The notes beneath the pieces are model-generated. The model searched no databases. It was given only the letters and a program-made list of their open reading frames with translations, and had not been told where the DNA came from. Made by a program: the position numbers and the translations under genes. 10,105 bases of DNA from Anaerolineales bacterium (GTDB lineage Bacteria; Chloroflexota; Anaerolineae; Anaerolineales; Villigracilaceae): NCBI GenBank assembly GCA_016928525.1, contig JAFGKO010000330.1:1-10105 (forward strand). Reading direction: 5' to 3'. Every line of letters begins with the position of its first letter. The stretch's first letter is position 1. Positions 1-6,509 of this stretch are shown here, piece after piece.

Positions 1-79
1 ACAAGGTTTGCCTCCCTACCAGTACGCAGCACAAAATGCCTGATTTTGTCCACTTCCTAATGGTACTAAATATGGGAGC

Positions 80-631
80 TTGACAGTTTTTCTGGATCGG
101 AAGGGAAAACTACTCGAAATTTATCAAAAGAAAAAAGAGCAAAACATGGTTCCCCTGAAAGTTGCAGATGGAACAGTTTATAAACTATCACCGGGGAAAC
201 ATAATCAACTTCAAGCTGCTATCGTTACCGAATTCTGTCCTCGCTTTGCAACTGGAGCAAAACTCGTTTATATCGGTGATACCGCAAAGAAAAAAGTTGT
301 ACTCGACCAAGAGTTGGCTGAAAAACTTAATATTCCTGTTTCTGAACATGGCAAATTTGCAGATGTGCTTTTGTATGATGAAAACAAAAACTGGCTTTTC
401 CTGATTGAAGCAGTAACCGCACACGGTCCCGTTTCCCCTAAACGATATCTTGAGCTTGAACAACTTCTTGCAGATTGCACTGCTGGTAGAATTTATGTAA
501 CGGCATTTTTAGATTTCACAACTTTCAAAAAATTTGTAAATGATATTGCGTGGGAAACAGAAGTGTGGGTTGCAGAAATGCCATCCCATATGATCCACTT
601 TAATGGAGATAAATTCTTGGGGCCTAAATGA
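80..631 (+). CDS. BsuBI/PstI-type restriction endonuclease, C-terminal nuclease domain (N-terminally truncated or broken)
   Basis: The 183 residues match the C-terminal half of BsuBI/PstI family type II restriction enzymes, which cut DNA at CTGCAG in the founding members. Recognisable stretches are the SPGKHNQL segment (residues 37-44), EFCPRF (51-56), the acidic strand FADVLLYD (93-100, D95), the strand with E110 followed by AVTAHGPVSPKR, and the ending IAWETEVWVAEMP...HMIHFNG. Family members are about 320 aa, so roughly the first 130-140 residues are absent. The listed start is TTG at 80 with GGGAG only one base away, too close to act as a normal ribosome site. ATG at 146 is an alternative. 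The frame stays open and protein-like back to 44 and meets TGA at 41-43, so the true start may lie upstream with a nonsense mutation. Codon use is AT-rich, unlike the genes that follow, suggesting transfer. No partner DNA methylase is in view. Family assignment is firm; functionality is doubtful. Confidence 0.8.
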   Translation: MTVFLDRKGKLLEIYQKKKEQNMVPLKVADGTVYKLSPGKHNQLQAAIVTEFCPRFATGAKLVYIGDTAKKKVVLDQELAEKLNIPVSEHGKFADVLLYDENKNWLFLIEAVTAHGPVSPKRYLELEQLLADCTAGRIYVTAFLDFTTFKKFVNDIAWETEVWVAEMPSHMIHFNGDKFLGPK

Positions 632-1365
632 ACATCTTTTGGGAAACACACTCCAACCTGCCCCGTGAAGGCCCCGGTGATTCCGTTTCCACGGCGCGGG
701 CTTATGCGGCTATCACAAACCTGCCCCCGCAGCCCAAAATTCTTGATATCGGCTGCGGCCCCGGGATGCAAACTCTCGAACTGGCAAGGCTCTCACAGGG
801 GAAGATTATCGCCATCGACTTTCACCAGCCGTTCCTGGATGAACTCGTCCGCCGTGCGAAAGAGGCCAGGTTGGAAAAGCATATTCAGGCGCGCAAGCTG
901 TCCATGTTCGAGATGGATTTTGCGCCCGAACAGTTCGACCTGATCTGGTCGGAAGGCGCGATCTACATCATGGGCTTCGAGCAGGGATTCAAAGCCTGCC
1001 ATCCGTTTTTGAAACCGGGCGGGTATATGGCTGTCACGGAGGCCTCTTGGTTCCAGCCGAATCCTTCGCAAGAAGTGTTTGATTTCTGGAAAGCGGCTTA
1101 TCCTGAAATGGGCACGATCGATGAGAATATACAAAGACTCGAAAGGCAAGGATTCAAGTTAGTTGAACATTTTCACCTGCCCGATTCGAGTTGGTGGGAA
1201 AATTACTACAATCCACTGGCCGAACGTATCGCCATGCTGAGAAAGAAGTACGCTGGAAATGCTGAGGCTCAAAAGCAATTGGATGAAGAATTTGCGGAAA
1301 TTGAATTATTTCGTAAATATTCGAAATACTACGGCTACGAATTCTATATTGCACAAAAACTCTAA
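628..1365 (+). CDS. Class I SAM-dependent methyltransferase (small-molecule type)
   Basis: A 245-aa soluble methyltransferase with a Rossmann-type SAM site. Motif I is ILDIGCGPGMQT (38-49), the acidic residue ending strand 2 is D64, the motif IV strand is DLIWSEGAIY (104-113), and the post-I loop FLKPGGY follows (127-133). The start MNIFWETHSNLPREGPGD looks like the conserved N-terminus of this family, so ATG at 628 is probably right. It overlaps the stop of the upstream restriction-gene fragment as ATGA, with a weak GGGG Shine-Dalgarno five bases before. It lacks the (D/N/S)PP(Y/F) motif of DNA amino-methyltransferases, so it is not the modification partner of the restriction enzyme. The C-terminal third is rich in aromatic residues and charged helices, probably the substrate cap. 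The substrate cannot be told from sequence. Confidence 0.88.
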   Translation: MNIFWETHSNLPREGPGDSVSTARAYAAITNLPPQPKILDIGCGPGMQTLELARLSQGKIIAIDFHQPFLDELVRRAKEARLEKHIQARKLSMFEMDFAPEQFDLIWSEGAIYIMGFEQGFKACHPFLKPGGYMAVTEASWFQPNPSQEVFDFWKAAYPEMGTIDENIQRLERQGFKLVEHFHLPDSSWWENYYNPLAERIAMLRKKYAGNAEAQKQLDEEFAEIELFRKYSKYYGYEFYIAQKL

Positions 1366-1517
1366 GAGAGTGTTTTGAAAATCCGGATTTTCACCGGAGA
1401 TGAACAGAGATAAACGTAATTTGGCCCAGATGAACGCTCAAAATGCTGACAAAGCGAACAAAAATCAGCGTTCATCCCCGTTTATCCCCGGTGCATTTGA
1501 ATATCGAAACACTTTCT
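1365..1517. repeat. Imperfect palindromic element, MITE- or REP-like (~153 bp)
   Basis: The gap between the methyltransferase and the GNAT gene is almost wholly an imperfect inverted repeat. The outer ends AGAGAGTGTTTTGA (1365-1378) and TCGAAACACTTTCT (1504-1517) pair at 12 of 14 positions. Inside, the arm at 1392-1416, CACCGGAGATGAACAGAGAT and on, pairs with 1469-1493, which ends ATCCCCGGTG. An inner 10-bp perfect pair is GATGAACGCT (1429-1438) and AGCGTTCATC (1467-1476). GATGAAC/GATAAAC units also repeat directly in the left arm, so more than one fold is possible. No coding potential is seen. It could be a non-autonomous mobile element or an extended REP/BIME-like structure. Confidence 0.65.
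1376..1393. repeat. Perfect 18-bp palindrome after the methyltransferase gene
   Basis: TGAAAATCCGGATTTTCA is a perfect 18-bp palindrome starting 11 bases after the methyltransferase stop. It lies in the left arm of the larger imperfect palindrome and has no symmetrical copy in the right arm. With no loop and no T-tract it is a poor terminator; a protein-binding site or recombination scar is equally possible. Confidence 0.5.
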
Positions 1518-1551
1518 AAGACCAAAACGCCTATGCGCGGGAGAAAAAATC

Positions 1552-2028
1552 ATGACAGATCAGGATAAGGTAAACGTTGACAAAAACTCCACCATCACCT
1601 TACGCGAAGTGACCAAAGAAAACCTGTGGGACATCTTCCGGCTCGAAGTTGCTCCGGAGCAAAGCAGGTTCGTAGCAACCAACGAGATGTCCATTGCGCA
1701 GGCTTATTTCGACCGCGAGACCGCCTGGTTCCGTGCTATCTATGCCGACGAGACGCCGGTCGGGTTTTTGATGCTTTCGGATGATGTGAAAGAACAAAGA
1801 TATTTCATCTGGCGACTGATGATCGATGCGAAATACCAAAAACTCGGTTTTGCAAAGCGAGCGCTGGAACTGCTGTTCGCTTACGTCAAAACACGTCCTG
1901 GTGCAAAGGAGATCCTCGTCAGTTACAGGCCTGGAGATGCTGGCCCGCAAGGATTTTACGAGAAATTGGGCTTCACTCCCACCGGTGAAATTGAGGAGGG
2001 CGAGGTCGTGATGCGGCGCGAACTGTAA
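1552..2028 (+). CDS. GNAT acetyltransferase, BltD/PaiA-like (spermine/spermidine type)
   Basis: A single-domain 158-aa GNAT protein. Such enzymes move an acetyl group from acetyl-CoA to an amine. Residues 32-51 (EVAPEQSRFVATNEMSIAQA) and the strand GFLMLSDD (71-78) resemble polyamine acetyltransferases of the BltD/PaiA group. The acetyl-CoA loop is Q96-K-L-G99-F-A101, fitting the Q/R-x-x-G-x-G/A motif. FYEKLGFTPTGE (135-146) is the typical final strand-loop with the catalytic-region tyrosine. GGGAG at 1539-1543, eight bases before the ATG, supports this start. The gene stands alone between a palindromic element upstream and a new promoter downstream. Polyamine acetylation is inferred from resemblance; another amine substrate is possible. 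Confidence 0.86.
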   Translation: MTDQDKVNVDKNSTITLREVTKENLWDIFRLEVAPEQSRFVATNEMSIAQAYFDRETAWFRAIYADETPVGFLMLSDDVKEQRYFIWRLMIDAKYQKLGFAKRALELLFAYVKTRPGAKEILVSYRPGDAGPQGFYEKLGFTPTGEIEEGEVVMRREL

Positions 2029-2030
2029 AG

Positions 2031-2043
2031 GGAGGTCACCTCC
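2031..2043. repeat. Short palindrome GGAGGTCACCTCC just after the GNAT stop
   Basis: GGAGGT-C-ACCTCC begins two bases after the TAA of the GNAT gene. It could form a small hairpin, with an A-rich rather than T-rich tail, so it is not a standard intrinsic terminator. It may slow 3' decay or be chance. Confidence 0.3.
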
Positions 2044-2053
2044 AGAAAAAGGA

Positions 2054-2082
2054 TTGCGTTTATAGAAAACTTATTCTATAAT
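2054..2082 (+). promoter_or_regulatory. Sigma70-type promoter for the short ORF and OmdA gene
   Basis: TATAAT at 2077-2082 is a perfect -10 box. TTGCGT at 2054-2059 is a weak -35 (first three bases match) with a 17-bp spacer. Transcription would begin near 2089, giving an untranslated leader of about 37 bases to the ATG at 2126. The region 2060-2082 is sharply AT-rich compared with its surroundings. TATAGAA and TTCTATA around the spacer are inverted and could also form a small hairpin. Confidence 0.6.
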
Positions 2083-2125
2083 ATTGGTTCGATTTGTCCG
2101 TTTATTAGTAACAGGAGTCTCCCCC

Positions 2126-2185
2126 ATGAAATTTAGAATGAGCCCCAATGTGGCTGTGCGCACGCAAGGCCAGTTTGAGGAGTAA
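2126..2185 (+). CDS. 19-residue short ORF, possible leader peptide
   Basis: The ORF encodes MKFRMSPNVAVRTQGQFEE and ends with TAA. It has AGGAG at 2113-2117, eight bases from its ATG, and sits about 37 bases after the predicted start of transcription. It is therefore the first translatable ORF of the transcript. Its final GAG GAG codons form the Shine-Dalgarno of the next gene, whose ATG is four bases past the stop. Ribosomes ending here would thus sit on the next start, a layout seen with translational coupling. There is no run of one amino acid that would suggest classic attenuation. I do not recognise the peptide; it may be a small protein, a leader, or a remnant of a longer N-terminus. 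Confidence 0.5.
   Translation: MKFRMSPNVAVRTQGQFEE
2177..2182 (+). promoter_or_regulatory. Shine-Dalgarno GAGGAG deciding the OmdA start
   Basis: GAGGAG lies seven bases before ATG 2190. This favours that start over the upstream in-frame ATG at 2148, which has no such site. The motif is embedded in the last codons of the 19-residue ORF. Confidence 0.7.
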
Positions 2186-2189
2186 CCCG

Positions 2190-2417
2190 ATGCCTCTTCG
2201 ACCCCGCTATCCCATGCCTGGTTTCTTTCGCGAAGCGCTCGAATCGCGCGGGTTGATGGAGGCCTATCGCGCCCGTCCACCCTACCAGCAAAACGATTAC
2301 ATTGGCTGGATCACGCGCGCCAAGCGCCCCGAAACGCAGGAAAAGCGCTTGAACCAGATGCTGGAAGAGTTGGAGAAAGGGGATGTGTATATGAAGATGG
2401 CGTGGAAACCGAAATAG
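2190..2417 (+). CDS. YdeI/OmpD-associated (OmdA) family small protein
   Basis: A 75-residue protein made up almost only of the OmdA-type domain. Family traits visible are RPPYQQNDYIGWITRAKRPE (residues 30-49), then TQEKRLNQMLEELEKGD and a closing YMKMAW. This Y-x-x-W-I-x-x-A-K-R-P-E-T-x-x-R helix-rich pattern marks the domain found at the C-terminus of longer YdeI-like proteins; here it stands alone. The family is linked in the literature to outer-membrane-porin association and to protection from bacteriocins or cationic peptides, but its biochemical role is not settled. It probably shares a promoter with the short ORF just upstream and is followed after three bases by a strong hairpin terminator. 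Family call firm, function open. Confidence 0.82.
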   Translation: MPLRPRYPMPGFFREALESRGLMEAYRARPPYQQNDYIGWITRAKRPETQEKRLNQMLEELEKGDVYMKMAWKPK

Positions 2418-2420
2418 TAT

Positions 2421-2457
2421 AAGTGACTGTCACTTCCAAAGTGACAGTCACTTTTTT
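2421..2457 (+). terminator. Intrinsic terminator between convergent genes, built of a nested palindrome
   Basis: AAGTGACTGTCACTT (2421-2435), loop CCA and AAGTGACAGTCACTT (2439-2453) form a perfect 15-bp stem with T-tract 2452-2457. It starts three bases after the OmdA stop. The T-tract overlaps the stop codon of the convergent MFS gene (2456-2458), so both directions may use the hairpin; only the plus direction has a U-run. Each arm is itself a palindrome around one central base. Confidence 0.88.
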
Positions 2458-3718
2458 ATACCAGGACAGCCTGCAACGTCCTCTCCGCCTTCTGGAAGAA
2501 TGTCCACATCGTCAGGATCGCAACCAAATACAGCCCACCTGTCGCGAGGAACAATGGGGCAAACCCGTAATTCTCCTGCACCAACCCAGAAATGTACGGT
2601 CCCACCGACCAGCCCACCTGCCAGGAAATATTCAACACGCTGTTGACCACCCCCTGGTCGCGCTCAGGTACCCGTTCCATGCAGAAAGCGCTGTACAGCG
2701 GCGTGGCCATGTTCATCAGCATCGTGCGCATCAGGAAACCGATAGCCGCCAGCCAGTAAAACGGCGAAAAGCCAATTAGCATCAGGAACACCAGGCTGCT
2801 GAACTGGGTCAGGGTCACCGCCCGCACCTTGCCACCCAAACGAACTGCCAGCCGCGGTCCGATCAGGCTGCCGACCCCGATCATCAATGACGACAGGCTG
2901 AACATCGTCCCCAGCAATTTATCCGAAATCACGAACTGGTCTTTGAAGAAAACGTTCATGTACGGAATCAGAATGGCCGCGCCAAAGCCGATCAGTACGT
3001 TGGGTGTCGCCATTTTGACGGTCGTCCGCACCAGGCCGGACGAGTGGCCTGCTTCCGCGACGGCAGGCCCGGGCGCAGTCTGACGCGTATCCGGTTCGCG
3101 CATCAGCCACATCGGGATCATGGCCGTCGTCCCCAGCGATACTGCTGTGATTAATACAGCCTGATAAGCCGTCGCGCTGGTAGCCTGCACGTGCAGGATC
3201 GTCCCGAAGAGGGCCGGCAATTGCCCCGCAAACAGGTTACCGACCGCGCCGGAGATGGTCGAAAGACCATAGTTCAAGCTGAACAGCAGCGTGCGGTTCT
3301 GGGAGTCGGCCAGTTTGACCATCAGCGGCGCCTGGCTGACAATGAAAAGCATGTTGAAGGCACCGGTCAGGAAAGCGGCGGCAAGGAGTACGAATGGCTG
3401 GCGGGTTGTAAGCTGAACCAGCATCATGACCGTCGCCCCGCCGATTCCCAAAAGGATGGCCGGTTTGCGCCCGATGCGGTCGGAGAGTCGTCCGATGGGA
3501 ATGCCAAGCAGCAACCCGGCGATGGACGGCATCGAATTGGCCAGGCCGAGAAAATCGCGGCTGTGGCCGCTTTCCAAGATGTAGAAGTTGAAAAACAGCC
3601 ACCACGAACTGATGATCACTCCATCGATAACAGTCATCCACAGGAACAGCCGGGCCGGACGATTGAACGTGCGAATCGGTTCGATGTAGTTCCGGTACAT
3701 GTTTTGGAAGAGTCGCAT
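2456..3718 (-). CDS. MFS transporter (drug/metabolite efflux-like)
   Basis: A 420-aa inner-membrane protein with about twelve hydrophobic segments, the length and pattern of major facilitator superfamily carriers. The cytoplasmic loop between helices 2 and 3 carries motif A, G76-R-L-S-D80-R-I-G83-R84-K85. A long hydrophilic stretch rich in Pro/Ala (about residues 209-230) sits at the middle, where the two six-helix halves join. Export of a small molecule by proton antiport is the usual role; the substrate is unknown. No good Shine-Dalgarno precedes ATG 3718 and Met7 is an alternative. It lies 95 bp after the second MFS gene on the same strand and is probably the last gene of the minus-strand run. 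The gap 3719-3813 shows no convincing promoter. Confidence 0.88.
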   Translation of the reverse strand: MRLFQNMYRNYIEPIRTFNRPARLFLWMTVIDGVIISSWWLFFNFYILESGHSRDFLGLANSMPSIAGLLLGIPIGRLSDRIGRKPAILLGIGGATVMMLVQLTTRQPFVLLAAAFLTGAFNMLFIVSQAPLMVKLADSQNRTLLFSLNYGLSTISGAVGNLFAGQLPALFGTILHVQATSATAYQAVLITAVSLGTTAMIPMWLMREPDTRQTAPGPAVAEAGHSSGLVRTTVKMATPNVLIGFGAAILIPYMNVFFKDQFVISDKLLGTMFSLSSLMIGVGSLIGPRLAVRLGGKVRAVTLTQFSSLVFLMLIGFSPFYWLAAIGFLMRTMLMNMATPLYSAFCMERVPERDQGVVNSVLNISWQVGWSVGPYISGLVQENYGFAPLFLATGGLYLVAILTMWTFFQKAERTLQAVLV

Positions 3719-3813
3719 AGTTCGGGTTTTACCACGCGTTGTCAGGCTGCAAAAGGCTCTACAGGAGGGTTTAGAAAAAGCTCAGGCGCCATCCTTGCAT
3801 CTGAAACTTAAAA

Positions 3814-5079
3814 CTAATCGGCAGTTTCGGGTTCCAACTCTACCGCACCAAGACTCTCCTCCGCCAGGGACTGGCGGTTGGCGCGTCCGACCAGGAACAG
3901 CGCGGGGGTCAGCAGCAGGCCGGAGGTGGTGACAGCCACAGCGACGGAAGCCAGGCTGGCGATCAGACCCACGCCTGGCCCGCCAGCAATCTGTCCGATG
4001 GCATCCACCTGTCCGAACATGGAATGGACAGTGGCGCGCACCTTCGAATCCAGTTTCTGGTTGATCCAGGCTGTGGTGAGCGGGATGGCAACTTTGCGCA
4101 GCACATGGATGACGAGATACATACCCAGAACGATCAGCAACACCGGAACAAGCGCAAAACCGACCAGGGCCGCAGAGATTATTGCGGTGATCAGCAACAT
4201 GGTGCGTCCAATCGCTAGCGAACTCCCCGTGTTGACGCGCTTCTCAATAAAACGGATGGCGAGGAGGGTCAATAGCGTTCCAACCACTTTCAGCGCAGAG
4301 AAGAAGGCGACTTCATTGCTGCCAAACAGGATGGGCAGGTTGAAATTATCCAACATCAATTTGACCCATAAGCGGTCGAAGCCTTCGCTATACAGCCCGT
4401 AGAACAGCCCAACGCCGACAATGCTCATCAAGCGCGGCTGGGCGCGGACAGTTTTGACCCCTTCGTTGAAGGTGTACCACATGTGCTGCCAGGTATTGCG
4501 ATCCTCTTTTGGAGCAGGGCTAAAACCTGTTTCAGGCATAATGAAAGCCAGTGCTATGCCGATCAGCGCCACACCCAGCCCGCCCACGCGGATGGGCATG
4601 GCTGCATCCTGTGCGCCCACCAGCGCCGCCGCGCCCATACCGAGCAGCGAGGCGAACAGTCCCACCTGTGTGGCGCGCAGGAACAGTTTGTTGGCTGATT
4701 CCTCGCCGACCTCGTCGGTAATCCAGGCCTGGGTCGCGCCGCTGGTAAAGGTGTAACCCAGTCCCCAGACAACCTGCGCCAACAGGATCGGCGCAAAGAA
4801 AGGGAAAAAACCTTCAATCAAAAAGCCCAGCCCCATCAGCAAATACCCGACGATGATGGACAGCCGCCGTGAGTACACATCCGCGACAATGCCGGTCGGC
4901 ACTTCGAAGACGAAGGCCGAGATTTCCAATGTTGTTCCGACCAGCACCAGTTGCAACGGGGTCAGCCCGGCAACTGTCACTTCATAGAGCGAAGTGGTTA
5001 CGAACATCATCGCAAAGAAAGCCGAAGCGGCGAACTCGATGAAAAGATAAACTTTAGTGGCGTCGAGTTTTTTTATCAT
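3814..5079 (-). CDS. MFS transporter
   Basis: A 421-aa membrane protein of the major facilitator superfamily. Helix 1 begins near residue 10. The 2-3 loop motif A is G63-I-V-A-D67-V-Y-S-R71-R72, preceded by FEVPTG (58-63), a pattern common in MFS drug-efflux-like carriers. A charged central loop follows PETGFSPAPKEDRNTW, then another six hydrophobic segments. Substrate unknown; export of a toxic compound is the likely guess given the acetyltransferase neighbours. No Shine-Dalgarno is visible before ATG 5079: the preceding bases on this strand are pyrimidine-rich and belong to a repeat (5079-5165) between this gene and the Eis-like gene. It resembles the neighbouring MFS gene only in general fold and motif A. 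Confidence 0.88.
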   Translation of the reverse strand: MIKKLDATKVYLFIEFAASAFFAMMFVTTSLYEVTVAGLTPLQLVLVGTTLEISAFVFEVPTGIVADVYSRRLSIIVGYLLMGLGFLIEGFFPFFAPILLAQVVWGLGYTFTSGATQAWITDEVGEESANKLFLRATQVGLFASLLGMGAAALVGAQDAAMPIRVGGLGVALIGIALAFIMPETGFSPAPKEDRNTWQHMWYTFNEGVKTVRAQPRLMSIVGVGLFYGLYSEGFDRLWVKLMLDNFNLPILFGSNEVAFFSALKVVGTLLTLLAIRFIEKRVNTGSSLAIGRTMLLITAIISAALVGFALVPVLLIVLGMYLVIHVLRKVAIPLTTAWINQKLDSKVRATVHSMFGQVDAIGQIAGGPGVGLIASLASVAVAVTTSGLLLTPALFLVGRANRQSLAEESLGAVELEPETAD

Positions 5080-5165
5080 AGAGAGTAGAAAACAAGAGAA
5101 TAGAGAGTAGGAAGTAGAGAGTGAGAGTAGCCCCTGCTCTCTACTGATCTACTCTCTATTCTCTT
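5079..5165. repeat. TAGAGAGTAG repeat cluster forming a long hairpin
   Basis: The whole gap between the Eis-like gene and the second MFS gene consists of AGAGAGTAG-type units. TAGAGAGTAG occurs at 5079-5088 and 5101-5110, with a variant near 5113-5130, and inverted as CTACTCTCTA at 5149-5158. The arm starting AAGAGAATAGAGAGTAG (5094-5110) pairs with the arm ending CTACTCTCTATTCTCTT (5149-5165), and AGTAGAGAG (5113-5121) pairs with CTCTCTACT (5137-5145). The stem is about 26 bp around a 15-base loop. It ends one base short of the Eis-like stop codon and reaches the ATG of the MFS gene, so in RNA it could act as a terminator-like or processing structure in the intergenic region. Confidence 0.75.
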
Positions 5166-6509
5166 CTAAACAACTCCCAGCACATTGGAGTGCTTCTTGG
5201 GAAACAGAATATCGAACAGGATGACGGCTTCCTCCTTATCATAATAAACATCGGGGAAGACGGCATGCAAATCTGCGAAGGAAGAACGCCCGAAGATCAT
5301 TTGCAGGATGGTCAGTTCCGGGAAACCTAGATCAGCATAATCGCTTGCCTTGCGCGTTTCTTCCTCCACACCTGTGAGCTTCCCGCGCTCGAACTGCAGC
5401 ACTAGGATGTGACTGTATTGGTTGATGCGGATCTTGCCCGTGTGCCCGGCAGCAATCGACTTGGACAGGCGCTTCTCCAACACAGGCGCAATGTGGCGGA
5501 TGAAGCCAGGCAGGTCGGGCACGCGCAGATACCAGGCATAGGCCCTGTTACGGGATGGCAGGCTGGTCCCCAGTGCCTCGTAGACCGGATGCTGCGCCCC
5601 AAGGATGAAACCGAATGAGGTGCATGGTTTTTCATCGCGTTCAGCATAGGCCTTGCCGGTTTCCCACATATAGCGCACCACGCCCGACGTGACTGCCAGC
5701 CAGGAAACGTTCGCTTTGAGTTCATACCCAAAGGCAAATAGCCCATCCATAATCAGAAAGCACGGGTGCAGGAGATACCCAACCGGCTTCCCGCTCTCAT
5801 CTTCGATGATGCGATGCTCCATGCGGTTGACGTGTTTCTCACTGCGTCCGTCCAATTCATAGCGCCAGATTTCCGGCGTGCGCTGGCAGACAATGGGATA
5901 ACGCTTCTGTGTCTGCTCGTAAACTTCAGCTATGAAAGGCAGATCGGCTACGGCAGCCGGCCGTAAGCGGTAAGGCTCAGTTTCGCCATCCTTCAGCTTG
6001 GGTACATGCGCTTCGTAGCCAAAGCGTTCTCCGCTCAGATCAAGCGCCATCTCGTAACCGAACTTGCGATAGAAATACGGGATGCCGGTAATAGCCTGCA
6101 CCACCAGGCCGCGTTCAGCGCACCATCTGTGGATTTCTTCGTACTGAATCCGCACAAGTCCGCGCTTGCGGAATTCGGGCAGCGTCCCGACCAGTTCCGA
6201 GCGGCCCACGTCGAACGGGATGCCCTCATACGTCCAGGTTTGTGGGATCAGATTCAGGGACGAAACGATTCGTCCAGTGGCGGTTTCCTCGACAATCGTG
6301 AAATCATCAGGGCTGAAGGTCGGGTGGGGGCGCATGAGCAGGTCGCGGGTCCAGGCGGCGAGGCGTTCATCCGGCTTGTCCGGGCCATCGTCGCTGTGAA
6401 CGTGGGCGTTGAAGTCCGCCAGCGCATCCGCATCTTCGGGCGTAGAACGGCGCAGGATCAAACCTGCGCCTAAGTCTTTCAAAATTATTTTTTCTTGTAT
6501 GGTGCTCAT
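5166..6509 (-). CDS. Eis-like GNAT acetyltransferase with C-terminal SCP2-like domain
   Basis: A 447-aa protein with the layout of Eis-type acetyltransferases: an N-terminal GNAT domain (about 15-155), a second GNAT-like central domain (about 180-320) and a C-terminal SCP2-like fold (about 335-447). The acetyl-CoA loop is in LVGTLPEFRKRGLVRIQ, with R114-K-R-G117. The strand-turn GIPYFYRKFGYE (142-153) is typical of the group. Mycobacterial Eis acetylates aminoglycosides and proteins at several amines; whether this one does is unknown. The protein ends in a hydrophobic segment with free C-terminus (SNVLGVV), as many SCP2-type GNATs do. ATG 6509 overlaps the HAD stop as ATGA, so translation is likely coupled. 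Confidence 0.84.
   Translation of the reverse strand: MSTIQEKIILKDLGAGLILRRSTPEDADALADFNAHVHSDDGPDKPDERLAAWTRDLLMRPHPTFSPDDFTIVEETATGRIVSSLNLIPQTWTYEGIPFDVGRSELVGTLPEFRKRGLVRIQYEEIHRWCAERGLVVQAITGIPYFYRKFGYEMALDLSGERFGYEAHVPKLKDGETEPYRLRPAAVADLPFIAEVYEQTQKRYPIVCQRTPEIWRYELDGRSEKHVNRMEHRIIEDESGKPVGYLLHPCFLIMDGLFAFGYELKANVSWLAVTSGVVRYMWETGKAYAERDEKPCTSFGFILGAQHPVYEALGTSLPSRNRAYAWYLRVPDLPGFIRHIAPVLEKRLSKSIAAGHTGKIRINQYSHILVLQFERGKLTGVEEETRKASDYADLGFPELTILQMIFGRSSFADLHAVFPDVYYDKEEAVILFDILFPKKHSNVLGVV

Noticed and set aside
80..1365. Restriction enzyme plus adjacent methyltransferase as a type II restriction-modification pair
   Set aside because: The methyltransferase has a small-molecule-type motif IV (WSEGA) and no (D/N/S)PP(Y/F), and its N-terminus and C-terminus match soluble non-DNA enzymes.
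2148..2189. Earlier ATG 2148 as start of the OmdA protein
   Set aside because: No Shine-Dalgarno precedes it and the 14 extra residues overlap the short ORF; ATG 2190 has GAGGAG seven bases upstream.
3191..3811. Plus-strand open frame of 206 codons
   Set aside because: Antisense to the MFS gene; very rich in Arg, Gln and Pro, as expected from a shadow frame in GC-rich DNA.
5079..5165. CRISPR array
   Set aside because: Units are 10 bp, irregularly spaced and partly inverted, with no spacers of even length and no cas gene nearby.
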